The notes: generated from the letters alone by a model not told the origin. A DNA stretch of 64,000 bases from Chlorops oryzae (GCA_020466095.1 CM035807.1:112855786-112919785); one strand, 5' to 3'. Shown: positions 22,314 through 33,253, counted from the stretch's first letter. Numbers and translations are program-made.

Positions 22314-22772
22314 AGAGGCCGTTTCCACTATAGCCGCATCCTGCTTTCGCAACTTCAAGAGGCGAATTTTTGAGATTGGTGTTTCCACTAGCATTTTGCA
22401 TGTAGCATCTTTCAAATCACCTGATTTTTGTTCACAATCGATATGCGCATGTCCAGCACACTCGCTCGCCTTCATTGTTTTCATTGAAAGTTTCAATTTG
22501 AAACAAAGGAATTTAATAAATTTTATTATAATTTGAAATGGTTTTCTTACATTTTATCTTTGGTTTCGCGCGCCAGTCCTGTTGAAAATTTCTGAAATGC
22601 TGGTTATTCACATATGTTTCAATAGATATGTGCTATTAAAATCGATAGATAATCGGAAAAATATCGAGGTTCAGCATACAATAACAATTGCATGTATATT
22701 CATACGGCATTTTTTCGCATCTTGCCAAAATGCTGAAAGATGCAAGATGCGGCTATAGTGGAAACAGCCTCT
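22314..22772. mobile_element. TIR element (AGAGGCYGTTTCCACTATAG ends, TA flanks)
   Basis: The left end AGAGGCCGTTTCCACTATAG matches the complementary right end AGAGGCTGTTTCCACTATAG, and both continue into CCGCATC. TA flanks both sides. The 459-bp interior has no coding capacity, so this is a MITE. Confidence 0.75.
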
Positions 22773-23121
22773 TATATTACTCTCAATCGACTGCTGCATC
22801 TGTCAATATAAGCGTTAATTTTCTGGGTGTTGGGTTTCTTACAGAAAAATGCAATAGAACATAAAAAAAATTTTTATTAAATTTTTAATTGTGCCGATTA
22901 ATAGCAAGGGTGCGATATGTAGTTGGACACTTTTCATTGTCAGTAAAAATGCAGTAAAAACAATTTTATTCTCATATTGCAATTGAATAAAGAGTGCATT
23001 GACTTTAAGCTACCAGTATATATTTTTAGTATCAGTAAACTTTTACTGGTAAAGCAGGTGAAATTTCGGTATTCAGTAAAAATTAACTAGTAATGCAGTT
23101 GAATTTTCGGTAGCAATAAAG

Positions 23122-23424
23122 GGGCCGTCCATATATTACGTCAGCATGATTTTGACCATTTTAGACCCCCTCCTCCCCCTTATCATCAATCGTCTCGTCC
23201 AGAAACCCCCTCCCCCCTTGTTTGACATCATCTTTGAGCTCTTTTTACTTCCAAGTAAATAGAAATTAATTTCTTCAAAATATAGTTTAATAGTGTTTTC
23301 TTGTAAGATAGAGATGATGGCGTGATCATTGCGGATTGACCCCCCCTCCCCCTCATCGTCAAGCGTCATCATTCGCGAGACCCCCTCCAACCTCCTGTAA
23401 GATGACGTAATATATGGACGACCC
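23122..23424. mobile_element. TIR element (GGGYCGTCCATATATTACGT ends)
   Basis: GGGCCGTCCATATATTACGT on the left is matched by the complementary right end GGGTCGTCCATATATTACGT, and both continue CA. Pyrimidine-rich CCCCCTCC tracts lie just inside both ends. About 303 bp, non-coding. Ends of this kind recur in many insect genomes. Confidence 0.75.
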
Positions 23425-24267
23425 GAAACTAATACTGGTACGTTAAATGTCTAATACACTTTTAAAATACTGCAGTGTGCCCATGTATGGCAATCATATA
23501 AATTAGTATGCAGATTCGAAGAAGTTTTTTTCTCATCTACAGTTTCAAATTAATAGCTATATAGAAGAATTTATGGGCATTTCCGCTCCCAGTACTATTT
23601 TCGAATGTTCACGACCACATTTTCCAAGGTTTTCCTTTTAGTTTCCTTTGTAATTTGATAGCATTTTGGTAGCTTTACATGTGGTGCATAAGATGAACTT
23701 CTTTGAGTTTCAAGTCCTCATAAGGATAGCAATAAAAATGCGGTACTGGTAGCGGAAATGCCCATAAATTTTTCATTTTTATTTCCTATATTTTTTTTTA
23801 TTTTTTCGTCCCACGAAAGAGCAATGGTAAATTTGCTTAGCAGTAGGGTACCAAAATATCAGCTGAAATTGGGATCATAGCTTTATTAAAATAGTAAAGA
23901 GAAGAAGAAAAAATTTAAAATTTACTAATATATAAACAAAAAACAAAGAAACCCTAAGGAAACTAAATGTAATTAGCCGCGTAATTCCTTCAAAAATAAA
24001 AAAAAAAAAATTATCTAAAAAACTAAACATATAGGTATAATAAAGTATAGTTCTAGGCGATTCAGACTTGTTGATATATAGGTCCTTATTGTGCAAAGCC
24101 AGAGCATTGTAAACTACACTGAACACACACACACACACACACAAAAACGAAGATCTTAGCGCTCTCTTAAAATGTTTCTCTAAATATAAAGAAAAATATT
24201 AAAATATTCAATCAGTGCCTCAGAGACTAAATATATCTACGTTTTATTTATGATAGAATATATTCAT
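23425..24267. other. AT-rich sequence, no gene recognised
   Basis: Only an (AC)n microsatellite at about 24125-24143 and A/T homopolymers stand out. Confidence 0.5.
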
Positions 24268-25378
24268 CCCAAGTAGCAAAATAGGTCGAAAATTGGTAAA
24301 TTCTTACCTATATTAGGTCAGAATATTTACTTGACCTAACCTAAATAGGTCGAAATTACGTCGATTCGACGTCGAGTCGACGTAAGTGGGGAATAGATTG
24401 GAAGTCGATTGGCGGTAATAATAGGTCATAATAGGGCATTTCGACTTCAAAGTCAGGGCGAAAAGAAGTCCGTTTACCTAATATTAGTCGAAAAGAAGTC
24501 GCAATGACCAATTTTCGACCTAATTGGACTTATGAGTAAAACGAAAGAGAACGTAAAAGGAAACGAAAAAAGTGAGAGAGAGAGTAACAGAGAAAGATAT
24601 AAATACATAATATCTTACTCAGTCATTCGTATTACTCGAAAGCAGAAATGAAAAGAGAGATTTTCTTCTTCGTGTGTCTTAAGAAATAAATAATAAATAA
24701 AATATGGACTTCATTAAAAATTATTTTGCGCTTAATAAGTCCCAAAAACATATGCCCGCTGAGATTTTTCGTGAAAGTGTTCCTTCTACTTCTTCATTTT
24801 TAAGGGGCTTTCTCATTGATGGAAATTAAATAAATATTGCTTGAAAAAAATTATTTTTCTTAAAGAAAAAACATATGCAGAAGAATAATTCTCAGTTTGC
24901 CATTCGAAAAACATGGCGGAGCTCGACCTATTTTGACCTATTTCGACTTTAAAGTCAAACCGACTATGAAGTCCAAAAATCAAGTCCGCTCGACTTTGAA
25001 GTCGAAGCATGCAACAAAATAAGTCAACTTTTGACCCTATTTCGCCCTATAAGTCAAACGGACTTTAAAGTCGAATTTTAGTCGAAAAAATTGGTCGGTT
25101 TGCCTTGAAAAATTACCTAATTTGGAAGTCAAAGTCAAGTCAATATTAAGTCACAAAATAGGGCATTTTTACCTCTTTTCGACCAAAAATCGACTTGTTA
25201 GTCGAAACGACTTTGAAGTCATGAAATAGGTAGAATAGAGGTAATTTGGACCTTCGAAACGGACTTTTAAGTTAGGTCATATTTAAGGCCGGAAAATAGG
25301 TCAGAAATAGGGTATTTTCAACCTAAATAGGTCGATTCGACTTGCTGCTGGTCGAATCGCTCTATTTTGCTGCTTGGG
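24268..25378. mobile_element. TIR element filled with GTCGA/AGGTC words
   Basis: The ends CCCAAGTAGCAAAATAG and the complement of CCCAAGCAGCAAAATAG bound 1.1 kb. AT lies on both flanks. The two end zones (about 24268-24540 and 24915-25378) are packed with GGTCGAAA, AAGTCGAA and TTTCGACCTA words and their complements every 10-20 bases. The central third is ordinary AT-rich sequence with a GAGAGAGA run. No coding capacity is visible. Confidence 0.7.
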
Positions 25379-26279
25379 ATATTTTTTGTAGTTTAGCTTG
25401 CTGGTTATTCTGTTGCATTTCAAATTGAAGATAAATATTCGGTTCTTAATTAAAAAGAACTTTGATTTCAATTCGACATTTCCAATATAAAATCCAGCTT
25501 ATTTGATTTTTAATTGAATTTCCACTTTATTAACAGGACCTCCTTTTAATACTAGCTTGATCTACGATACTCAAAATGAAATGAAAATAAAGCAATAAAT
25601 TTTTTATATCAATTTATGCTCTCTACTATTGCACACACATATGCACACACACGCACGCGCGCGCCTACCAGATAATTCCAAACGCGATATCCTTTTGAGG
25701 TCATTCGAGACCAATGTCCGTTGTTTGACTTATTTGGCGTATTTTCATCCAAAATGTATCAGTTCTTTAAATCAGCTGCAATAAAATTTGAAACGAAAGA
25801 AAAAATACATTGAAATATATGGAAAAAAATATATATAGGAAATATGAGAATTACAGCGTTTATTAAGAAAAAGGCATTAAGTACTTGTATCCTTAGCTGC
25901 TGCTGCTGCTGCTGCATAATAACACAGTTTAGAAAATGTAGAGCACAAATATTTTGTTGAATCCGAAAGTCAACAGATTTCAAATGTAAATAATTAGTTT
26001 ATAAAATTCGATGTGTATGTACGTATGGGGAAAGAAAGCAATCATTCAAAAAAAAAAAAATCGTTATTATATAAGAGCAGCATATAAGTAAATTAAGAAC
26101 GTATCTATTAAGTTTATTCAAGGCATGCGCCTAGACATATATGGATTAAAAACACACACGCATAGTAGTCAAAAATATTTAACCGAAAAGAAAAAAGTGA
26201 AAAATTCAATTGCACAATAAAATCCCGCCATTCGAAGTGAGAAGATCGATTTCAATACTGAACAAAATTTCTCGAATTA
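25379..26279. other. AT-rich sequence, no gene recognised
   Basis: Contains a CA/CG dinucleotide tract near 25631-25665 and a CTG run near 25898-25915. No supported gene. Confidence 0.5.
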
Positions 26280-26818
26280 AGCCCAAAATCCAATATTGCG
26301 AGAGCCCGAGACGAGACGCACACAAATTGCAAAACATTCAATCGTATGGCTCAAGCTCCAATGTATCGCACTGCAAGACCTCGTAGAAAGAAAAGTTTGA
26401 AAAATTGAATATTTCTCGTTGCGAGGCAATTTGACAGGTTAATGATGTAGCTATTTTTTGAGTACTCGCTATTTATTGGGTACTCGATTAAACTAATAAA
26501 ATAAAAGCTGTTCACTGTTCCGTGAAAAAGACCTTTTAAAATAATTTGCGAGTTTTGGTTCATTTTGAAAATTGTTTGAAAATTTTTGAAAATTTTTCAA
26601 AAAAAAAATTTTAGCTCAAGTCATAACGTATAAATTTTATGAGTACTCGGTACACGTTAGATTGGTACTTGGTTCAAATATTGCATTACTAGAAGCGAAA
26701 TTATGCTATCATCTGCGTGACGCAAAACTCTCATTGGAGATTGAAATGTGTCACGCAAAAGATTTTCGTAACGTCGCGCACTCTCGCAACGGGCTCTCGC
26801 AATATTGGATTTTGGGCT
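26280..26818. mobile_element. Solo TIR element of the AGCCCAAAATCC family (TTA duplication)
   Basis: Near-perfect inverted ends (AGCCCAAAATCCAATATTGC and its complement, continuing GAGAGCCC) are bounded by TTA on both sides (26277-26279 and 26819-26821). The 3-bp TTA duplication suggests PIF/Harbinger. The interior is itself a foldback and matches blocks of the nested cluster at 5972-7412, so this is the simple form of that family. Confidence 0.75.
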
Positions 26819-26896
26819 TTAGAGTAGAAAAAGGAAATGCCTATTAAAATTTTTTTCTAGATCTTTTTATAGAGCATTTCAGCTAAGTCCATACCA

Positions 26897-26954
26897 GGGG
26901 CCCTACTCTCGAAATAAGCTATCGCATCGCAATACAGAGTAAGGCCCCAGACTT
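26897..26954. repeat. 58-bp inverted repeat with GGGGCCYTACTCT ends
   Basis: GGGGCCCTACTCT at the left faces the complement of GGGGCCTTACTCT at the right, with the inner arms CTATCGCATCGC partly complementary. The right arm shares CGCAATACAGAGT with the TIR of the 61399-61615 element. It is probably a minimal relative. Confidence 0.5.
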
Positions 26955-27492
26955 TCGAATAAATCTTAGCAACAAGAATATTAATGTTAATAACCAATTC
27001 TCTTCCCAGTCGATAGTAACATTTAGTTTGAACCTTTCCGATTGCTCAATATCACAATCGATTCTTCTCATTCGGTCTTCAATTTAATATACCTACATAT
27101 TAATCAAATATGATATTTAAAAAATAAGAAAATGTAACGCAAAATATTCTTTGACTACCATAGCCAAAAATAAAAATAATCTCCTGCTCACTCTTATTTT
27201 GAACTCAGCAAACTGCAAAACATTTCTCCAGCAAAATATGAAAGACAAGAAAAAAAACCACAACATATTTTAAATTTCCTCAATAGCAAATATTTCTGTG
27301 TACATTTAGAAATGAGCAAAAAGCCACACGAACAGAAACTGTTTATTTAGTCACCGTTATATATCTATGTTTTTTTGGAATTATAAAAATAAAAATTGGT
27401 TCTTAAAAATGGTTAAAGTATTTTTGTTTTTTTTTTTTGCTTAAGAACATTCGAAGGGAAATTTTTTCAATTACAATTACATTTCTTGAGCA

Positions 27493-28333
27493 TACCCTGC
27501 AGAAATGAAGCGGTTAATTTCCTAAAAAGGACTGACCTTTAACCAGTCCCACATCGACCGGTCAAAATAGGACTCTTTCTTATAGCGAAATCGGTTAGCC
27601 GGCGGTCAGTCCCCCAAACGACACTCATATTAACTTAGAAAATTTTTGTGAATTCCATACAAAAATAATAGCAACTTATTCGAAGCATGCGAGAGAGGAT
27701 GCTGTTTCAATTCTTTATATTCTTTATTTTCGTTTCTTCTATGGACTTAAATGGAATATTGTCTTTAAGTGAGTCACAGCCAGTGGTAGCTCAGAGGATA
27801 GCGTGCAAGCTTACTAATCAAAATTCCGCAGGTTCGCTTGTTCAAATCCCGTGCCCATCAAAAAATTATTCGAAAAAAGATGTTCAAATAGAATTCTATA
27901 AATTTACACGCGAAGGGAGAGGGAGGCACATTGCCTACGCGCAAGGCTCTCGAATTTTTTTGACTCCATAAATAAAAACTTTCAAAAGAGACAGAGAGAA
28001 AAAGAGAGAAAAATTGGGGGCACCGCTTTATACACTTTTGTTGCTATCATGAATATGTCTATAAATAGAAACATTCGAAAGAGAAACAGAGAAAAAGAGA
28101 GAGAGATTGACGTGACGCTCTCAACAAAAAATCAAATTTTCGAATATTCTTTCGAATGACCCTTATGGGACACACCTACGGTCAGTCCCTCAGCGGACCG
28201 GTCCCTCCCCTAGGACAGGCCCATGTTAAAAAGGTCAGTTGAATTTATTAGAAGTGGAATTAAGAGGGGACTAGTAGTGGTAACATGAGGGACTGACCGA
28301 AGGCTACACTTGGGTCAGTCCATATTTCTGAAG
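27493..28333. mobile_element. Composite element with GGACTGACC-rich ends, carrying a tRNA-like segment
   Basis: The left side CCTGCAGAAATGAAG, followed by GGACTGACC, roughly matches the complement of the right side (CTTCAGAAATATGGACTGACC). Between them lie several GGTCAGTC/GGACTGACC words, two purine-rich blocks of the GAGAGAAAAAGAGAG type and a segment with RNA polymerase III promoter boxes (27784-27851). No long genuine frame is present. The outer boundaries are approximate. Confidence 0.45.
27784..27851 (+). repeat. tRNA-derived (SINE-like) segment with A and B boxes
   Basis: TGGTAGCTCAGAGGATAGCG fits a tRNA D-arm/A-box, and GTTCAAATCCC about 50 nt downstream fits a T-arm/B-box. The spacing suits an internal pol III promoter. 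The segment lacks a convincing acceptor stem and anticodon arm, so it is a tRNA-derived repeat or pseudogene and not a functional tRNA. Confidence 0.5.
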
Positions 28334-28379
28334 GTTAATTTCTTCTCGAAGGCTTGAGTCCTTTCGGAAACTTCGCCGG

Positions 28380-28445
28380 TAAGTATGCTATCTTTAGAGC
28401 CTCCAGCACACTTTGCAATGAATAAATTGTTGCAGTAATATAAAG
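28380..28445 (-). repeat. Inverted third copy of the AAGTGTGCT dispersed repeat
   Basis: On the minus strand this reads TTTATTCATTGCAAAGTGTGCTGGAGGC, then AGCATACTTACCGGCGAAG, matching 18471-18625 closely. The surrounding 28446-29089 has no recognised gene and ends in GAATTTTTT-type runs. Confidence 0.55.
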
Positions 28446-29089
28446 GGTCTTGCCGACTGCGGCCCAATGAAAGAGATTTTAAAGTTTTGTGTATAATTAT
28501 ATATGTTGGCAAGCGGAATCCTTACACGAATAATAGTTAATTGTGAGCCATTTATTCTACAAAATATAAATGAGCCAGCGCAAAAATGAATATTTGAATA
28601 ACGTCCAACATGTCGTATAAGTGGTGCCTCTGCATAACGCATGTCTAGGACAGCATATAAGTACTGAGGATGTCTATATGGGCTTACGTTTTTGTTAATA
28701 TCTCCTAAAAATACCTTTTGGTTTTGATAAAAATTTGTATAGTTACAGGTCATTCTCAGAGGTATTTTTTAGAAGCAGCAAGAAAGTGGCTCGGAAATGG
28801 GGAATACATTGAAAAAAAATTTTTAATTTTTATTTTCGATTTACTACGGGAAGCTGTGTATACCATAGTCGGACCGACCTTAGCTCTCTTACTTGGTTTT
28901 TTTTTTGCTTGTTTCGAATAGTTGTTAAGTTTTTCGAATATTTTGGAATTTTTGACATTTGAATTTTTTGCATTTTTTGAATATTTTGAATTTTCTGCAT
29001 TTTTTAAATTTTTTTTAATTTTTTTGGAATTTTTTGAATATATGTATTTTTGAATTTTTTTTTTCATTTTTTACATATTCAAATTCCGA

Positions 29090-29490
29090 GGCATAGTTAT
29101 GAAAATCACAAAAACTGATCTAAAACCGCATTTTTTCAAAATATTTTGATTAAATTTGATATTTGAACATGTTTAAAGGCGATTTTCAACAATTGCAAAA
29201 GTGGGCGTGGCCGAAGGGCATTTTTCGAAAATTGCCTCCTACACCCAAAATTCAAATGGGACTAGAACAAAATTTGGCAGTTATGCTTCCCTTGTAGCCA
29301 TAAACATCCTCTCAAAAAATTGCCTTGATCAGTCCACTATTAAGGGTACCTCTAGTACTAGGGTCTGTCACAGAAATCTCAAAACTGCCGATTTCAATGT
29401 AATTTAGAATTTCAGCGTATATTTAAGCCTCCGATTCGAATGCCAAAAAGTATGAAAAGTGGGCGTGGCAACGAGGCGGTTTTCATAAAT
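29090..29490 (+). repeat. Dispersed repeat with CTAGTACTAGGGTCTGTCAC core
   Basis: This is the reverse orientation of the repeats at 40288-40790 and 47230-47732. Shared blocks are GTGGGCGTGGCCGAAGGGCA, GGTACCTCTAGTACTAGGG and the AAAATTTGGCAGTTATGC segment. No protein frame is supported. It is probably an old non-autonomous element. Confidence 0.65.
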
Positions 29491-29750
29491 AAATTGAACA
29501 AAAGTCGGTATATGGGGCCCTTTACGGCCTTAAAAATCTGCATGCTCGAGTGTGGATTAGCCACTCAAAGCAAATATTGCAAACAAGGTTCATTATCTTT
29601 CCCTTCCTGCCAAGTGAAATGTTTGGATTGGAAAATTTTTCTATCAATCGAATATAAATCACATTTCTCCGGAGTAATTATCTTAAAAATACATTCTATA
29701 AGGTTAAAATTTTAGCAGGCAGTACTTATTTTTTTTTTGTTTTTACATAC

Positions 29751-29985
29751 TAGTGGTATTCAAGCAGCTGTCGAAATTTAAGTGTGCAAATTTTGCACCT
29801 TTTGTATGAACGACCCTGCGAAGAACGAGTGCAAAACATGTGCGATAACATGGCGCAAATTTTGCCCATCAAAATCGATGTGAAATATTTGCGCGGCCGC
29901 GCAATTTTTTTCCCATACAAACAATTTTGCACAAACGCGAAATTTGCAAGGGTGCAAAATTTGCACACCTGCTTGAATCCCACTA
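29751..29985. mobile_element. Foldback element with ATTCAAGCAG ends
   Basis: TAGTGGTATTCAAGCAG on the left is matched by the complement of the right end at 29969-29985. The GTGCAAATTTTGCACC arms continue the pairing. The centre holds the palindrome GCGCGGCCGCGC. Non-coding, 235 bp. Confidence 0.65.
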
Positions 29986-30018
29986 CTATTTCCATCATAA
30001 TTTGAAGAAACTACTTTT

Positions 30019-30181
30019 ACACTATTTACATGTCAAAAAATTTCGATAATGAAACGCACTTTTTGTGGACTCGAGACGCGCGGGGATCTGGTATGGCAGC
30101 TTTTTCTCCCATCCCCCTGCGTCCCTTGCGGACGAAAATTTGTTTCATTATCGAAATGTGTCTTAACGTGTAAATGGTGTA
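30019..30181. mobile_element. Small TIR element at the left edge of the first duplication
   Basis: ACACTATTTACATGTC...TTTCGATAATGAAAC (30019-30055) is imperfectly inverted at about 30143-30181. The interior has a TCCCCCTGCGTCCC block. The duplicated copy at 36346 starts inside this element, so the duplication breakpoint lies within it. Confidence 0.5.
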
Positions 30182-31913
30182 TTTGTTAAGTACACTTAAT
30201 TGAGCATGAATACCCGCGGAATCGGTAAGACTGAAGTGAGTACACGAACCACTCGACTACTGGGTACTGGAAATTTCCAACATCACTAGTAAGTTGTGAG
30301 AACTTGACGTGAAATCATTGGATTTGTGTATTTTCTTTTCTTTTTCCTCGTATCGCAACCGTAAATGGACATTAAACAAGCGTCACCATAGCAGATAAGC
30401 TTTTTCAACAATTAAAGCAAATGTAAGAAATTAATTAGGTTTTTTAACGTTGAAATTTTAAGACTGCTAAAGTAAACATTCAAGCATAGTTATACGGCTA
30501 TTAGGCCTTCTTAAAATGTTATTCGATTTGCTAATTATTTCGCACAATATTTGATCAGTATTTTCACGTTATTACTATTATTATTATTATTATTGTTATT
30601 TTTAAATAAATAACAATACGCAACTTTTTCTAGGAGAACAGTTGTGAAAGAATTAGATTAAGATGAAGAACGATTTGAATTTTGTCGCAGAAGTCCTTAA
30701 TTATTTTCTTAAATTACAGATTCGGCCGGAACTCAAGTCGTCTGAACAGCACAGACCACGTCAAAGCAATCGCAATCGCAATCGCAATGCGATGCAATTA
30801 CGTCACAGAGACGATGAATAATTCCCAAAGACTTCTAAGCTATAAATCCTATAATCCCTAGGCAAACACACAGACACACAGAAAAAAAGCAATGTGAACG
30901 ACAGAACAATTATTGAAACATAAACCTTAAACAAACGCCAATTTTAACCGAGCTACCATCTAAGATACGACGAAATTTAATTATAAAATAAAATAAAATA
31001 CAATTTTTTAAATAGAACTGCAGCAGATAGAAAATTACTTAAGACAAGAACCATTTTTTAATCAAGATAAATCCTATAAATATATTTTGCTAAAACTCAA
31101 AAGACAAATTTTTTAATAATATTATAAACGTAAACATTTTAAAGATTATATAAATATTAACTTCCCAACTTTAATATGCAACTGACTAGTCACAGACATA
31201 CACACCACACATGCATACATAGGTATATACGTTAATGTCACTATCGCCTTCGGACCGAAGAATTCAACATACAAAAGACGTAATTTGCATTTAAATCCAA
31301 ACTTTCGGGAGATCGAACGCAACGCATTTCTTCAAAACTCCAAACTTCATCATCATCATAATGGGCAGTAAGACTTCTTGCTGTGCTTATTCGAGTCCAC
31401 AATCGGATCGAAAATCGAAAGAAATACCGCCCGTATACGAGGAGCGGCATCACGTGCACTCGATTCATGCGAATATTTCGCCACACCAATTGATGGATGG
31501 CGGGCATATGATGACCTCATCGACGGCTGCCATACATCATAGCGCTGGAACGCTCGAAAATCCGCACAATCTTCAACACATCTCCGAGCGCGAAGCACTC
31601 GAGGGCGATGAAGATCCATCGGTGGATCCAACAGCAGCGACAATGTTCCTCGAACGTTCCAAAGTCGAAAACGGTGGCATCACGAGAAAACGTTCGCAAC
31701 ATCAAATCGCACAGCAAACAATCAATTCCACTGGAGGCGGTGTCAGCGGCGGTGGTGGTAGCAGTGGCGGCGGCGGTGCCCTCAAAAAGAGTTCATCATG
31801 CTCGACAATCTATTTGGACGATAGTACCGTATCTCAACCAAATCTCAAAAATACTGTGAAATGCGTTTCGCTTGCCATTTATTATCATATTAAGAATCGT
31901 CAATCCGATCATC
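30086..31913. repeat. Segmental duplication A, copy 1
   Basis: Nearly identical to 36346-38165 from about 30133 on. Seen differences are one AATCGC repeat unit, one base in an ATATTATA stretch and a few substitutions near the left edge. It contains the sequence upstream of Cyclin Y and the 5' half of the coding region. It stops abruptly after CAATCCGATCAT, where the LINE begins. Confidence 0.9.
30720..30821 (+). CDS. Candidate spliced exon upstream of Cyclin Y (possible alternative Pde1c 3' exon)
   Basis: A good acceptor (TTTTCTTAAATTACAG) ends at 30719. In phase 0 the sequence stays open for 33 codons rich in Arg/Asn/Gln and ends RHRDDE, TAA at 30819-30821. In phase 1 it gives an Asp (with a preceding G), SAGTQVV and TGA at 30743-30745. 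Phase 1 would fit the internal donor at about 19895 of the Pde1c terminal exon. The duplicated copy (36979-37074) differs by exactly 6 bp, which keeps both readings open. It may equally be a 5' UTR exon of Cyclin Y. This is a candidate only. Confidence 0.3.
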   Translation: MRPELKSSEQHRPRQSNRNRNRNAMQLRHRDDE

Positions 31914-31939
31914 ATCATCAGCGTTACAGCTCGGGGTGA
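31361..31939 (+). pseudogene. CycY: Cyclin Y copy 1, truncated by a LINE junction
   Basis: Starts with the same [13 protein letters not shown]-terminus as the full copies and is identical through residue ~184 (NRQSDH). At 31913/31914 it runs into the 3' end of a minus-strand LINE and stops after a few foreign codons (192 aa in all). The cyclin box and second exon are missing and are not found downstream before the next copy. The remaining protein would keep the N-myristoylation signal, the Ser/Gly-rich region and the pre-box segment but could not bind a CDK. It is most likely a non-functional partial copy. Confidence 0.85.
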
Positions 31940-32928
31940 GCTTTAGCTTCATCAACGATTTTTCTCCATTCTTCCTTATTCCTTGATCTCTCCATCCAGT
32001 TTCTTATTCCCATTTTATTGACATCACCTATGACGTCATCTAGCCATCTTATTCGGGGTCTGCCGGTCGCTCTGGCATTATACGGTGTAAAGTTTAGTAA
32101 CGCTTTCTGCGGCCTGGTGTCAGGCAATCTTATTACAATACGTGCCCTGCCCAACGTAATCTTTGCGCTTTTATAAATTTCACCGCATCTTCGCCATTGC
32201 ATAGCTGCAGTAATTCCTCGTTTGTACGCCACCTTCTCTCGCCGTTCACCAGTCACCAGTCGAACAATTTTTGGACGAATTCCCAGTGCCAGCAGGGCTT
32301 CTTGCATTTTTCCTCTTTTTATACTATCAAATGCTTGTCTGAAGTCGATGAACAGTATGTGTACAAACGCCTTATACTCATAGCATTTTTCCAGGTTTTG
32401 TTTTAGTAAAAAGGCCTGGTCAGTTGTTGCGCGATTCGCTCTAAATCCGCCTTGATACTCTCCTAGTGTATTCTCTGCAGCTTCCCGTAGCCTCTTGTTT
32501 AAAATGTGCGCAAGTATTTTATAACACACACTTAGCAATGTTATCCCTCTTTAGTTCTCACACTTCATTTTGTCGCCTTTCTTGTGCAGTGGTACTATGA
32601 CACCAGTCAACCACGCTTTTGGAAGCTCCTCTGCTGTCCAGGCCCGCATTATTAGCTTGTGGATTTCCCTCGTAGCCGTTTCGCCGCAGACTTTTATTAA
32701 TTCTGCAGTTATTCCGTCTTCACCTGGTGATTTATAATTCTTCATCTGCCGTATACTTTCTTTCACTTCTTCCAAAGTCGGTTCGTTTTCTGCCCCTTCT
32801 TGCCCAGCAGGTTCTACGCTGTTCGCACTATCCTCATTAACGTTGTAGAGCTCTTTAAAATATTGCTCCCATCTATCCACAATGCATTCTTTTTCGACTA
32901 TGACTTTTCCGTTTCTATCTTTGCACAT
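31924..32928 (-). pseudogene. LINE reverse transcriptase remnant, catalytic YADD region deleted
   Basis: Two broken frames cover the RT fingers and part of the palm: WEQYFKELYNVNE, KSPGEDGITAELIK, VPLHKKGDK, then CYKILAHILNKRL, GFRANRATTDQ and motif A FIDFRQAFDSI. The frame jumps directly from RPKIVRLV to the C-terminal region (GRPRIRWLDDV, then NKEEWRKIVDEAKAHPEL). The segment with the YADD motif C is missing. A stop near 32553 separates the two frames. It cannot encode an active enzyme. Confidence 0.8.
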
Positions 32929-33253
32929 GTTTATTCTCGGTTAGAAACCTTTCGACTGTTTCTTTATGTTGCTTAAAAAAATTCCTAGGGTTATTTGCAA
33001 TAAATTCATTGTTTATTTCCATGACCTCCCGGTTTTGCGCGTTTTTTTTTCTTCCTCTTGCATAGTTTATTGGCAATTCTCCGTTTGCTATTGTAGTCTT
33101 CCTGGTTTTCTATGGTGTTGTTTTCCAGCATTTTCTTCCTTGCACTATTTTTTCTGTTAATGGCTTCCTCACATTCTTCACCGAACCATGTTTCTCGTCT
33201 TTGCGCCTCCTCTGTCCCTATTACTTCTTGCGCCGCCCTCGTTATAGCGGTGG

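Noticed and set aside
27779..27855. Functional tRNA gene
   Set aside because: A and B boxes are present, but no acceptor stem pairing or normal anticodon arm could be drawn.
27687..27971. 94-codon frame with a signal-peptide-like start
   Set aside because: It runs through the tRNA-like segment and repeat sequence, so the protein-like look is accidental.
31356..31717. Antisense frames over Cyclin Y exon 1 (repeated in all three copies)
   Set aside because: They are shadows of the coding strand; repetition only reflects the duplication.
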